A DNA stretch of 37,004 bases, taken from positions 1-37,004 of the forward strand of contig NZ_JAENKO010000014.1 of NCBI RefSeq assembly GCF_016599145.1, given 5' to 3'. The stretch comes from Tomitella cavernea (lineage in GTDB: Bacteria > Actinomycetota > Actinomycetes > Mycobacteriales > Mycobacteriaceae). The translations under genes were made by a program, and so were the position numbers. Below, piece after piece: positions 36,937 to 37,004 of the stretch (its first letter is position 1; each line of letters opens with the position of its first letter). The notes under the pieces are model-generated. The model saw nothing but the letters and a program-made list of their open reading frames with translations, did not search any database and was not told where the DNA came from.

Positions 36937-37004
36937 ATGAGCTCGAACACCGCCCGCAGCACCGCGGCCCGGCCCCCGGCGCTGCGCCGGGCACTGCCCG
37001 CGGC
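36937..37004 (+). CDS. Start of an unidentified gene, cut by the window edge
   Basis: GGAGGA (36923-36928) lies 8 bases before the ATG at 36937, and the frame stays open to the window end (22 complete codons). A TATCCT -10 candidate is at 36879-36884. The visible N-terminus, MSSNTARSTAARPPALRR and onward, is basic and Ala/Pro/Ser-rich and could be the n-region of a signal peptide. That would fit a secreted protein, but too little is present to name it. A GTG at 36931 is in frame but too close to the ribosome site. Confidence 0.6.
   Translation, partial: MSSNTARSTAARPPALRRALPA

Overview
The window is a very GC-rich actinobacterial chromosome segment. Gene content and order point to the order Mycobacteriales (the Mycobacterium/Gordonia/Tsukamurella/Dietzia/Tomitella side). 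From memory, most of it follows the M. tuberculosis block Rv2199c–Rv2225: ctaF, ctaC, asnB, adoK, erpA-like, glycerate kinase, DUF3043, cobT, cobS, ilvE, gcvT, pepA/pepB, dlaT, TIGR01777, lipB, lipA, DUF4191, RDD, glnA1, glnE, glnA2, panB. I did not check this by search. Genus and species cannot be fixed by eye.

Layout. 0.1–2 kb: respiratory oxidase subunits IV and II (minus strand). 2–4 kb: asparagine synthetase (plus). 4.1–6.85 kb: three minus-strand genes (PfkB-type sugar/nucleoside kinase, A-type Fe-S carrier, glycerate kinase). 6.9–9.6 kb: DUF3043 membrane protein followed by cobT and cobS in an overlapping cobalamin unit. 9.6–11.9 kb: gcvT and ilvE (minus). 12.1–13.7 kb: M17 leucyl aminopeptidase. 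13.8–14.2 kb: a small conserved protein. 14.7–19.5 kb: a lipoate block, with the lipoylated acyltransferase DlaT/SucB, a TIGR01777 SDR protein, octanoyltransferase LipB and lipoyl synthase LipA. 19.6–20.9 kb: two small membrane proteins (DUF4191, RDD). 21–22.6 kb: glutamine synthetase GlnA1, preceded by a well-formed GlnR-type operator. 22.8–31.3 kb: an apparent insertion relative to the M. tuberculosis order, with a large membrane M28 metallopeptidase, a four-gene OpuC/ProU-type osmoprotectant ABC importer and a CPA1 Na+(K+)/H+ antiporter with a fused nucleotide-binding domain. 31.4–35.8 kb: glnA2–glnE (minus). 36–36.8 kb: panB, then the first codons of another gene at the edge.

Functional themes are nitrogen assimilation (glnA1, glnA2, the GS-modifying enzyme GlnE, and asnB), lipoylation (the lipoyl protein beside the two enzymes that make its cofactor), and osmotic/ionic homeostasis (betaine-type importer plus cation/proton antiporter), the last set inside the glutamine synthetase cluster.

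Regulatory layout. Ten genes carry a T-A-N3-T hexamer exactly 6 or 7 bases before an ATG or GTG start, most with no usable Shine-Dalgarno site. This is the expected geometry for leaderless transcripts and it settles several start codons. Convergent or terminal gene ends carry long perfect GC-rich hairpins (17–23 bp stems), mostly without a U tract. I saw no tRNA, rRNA, insertion sequence, phage gene or CRISPR array, and no clearly undescribed multi-gene system. The most distinctive features are the osmotic/cation block inside the GS cluster, the GlnR operator overlapping the glnA1 -35 element, and the leaderless-promoter pattern.
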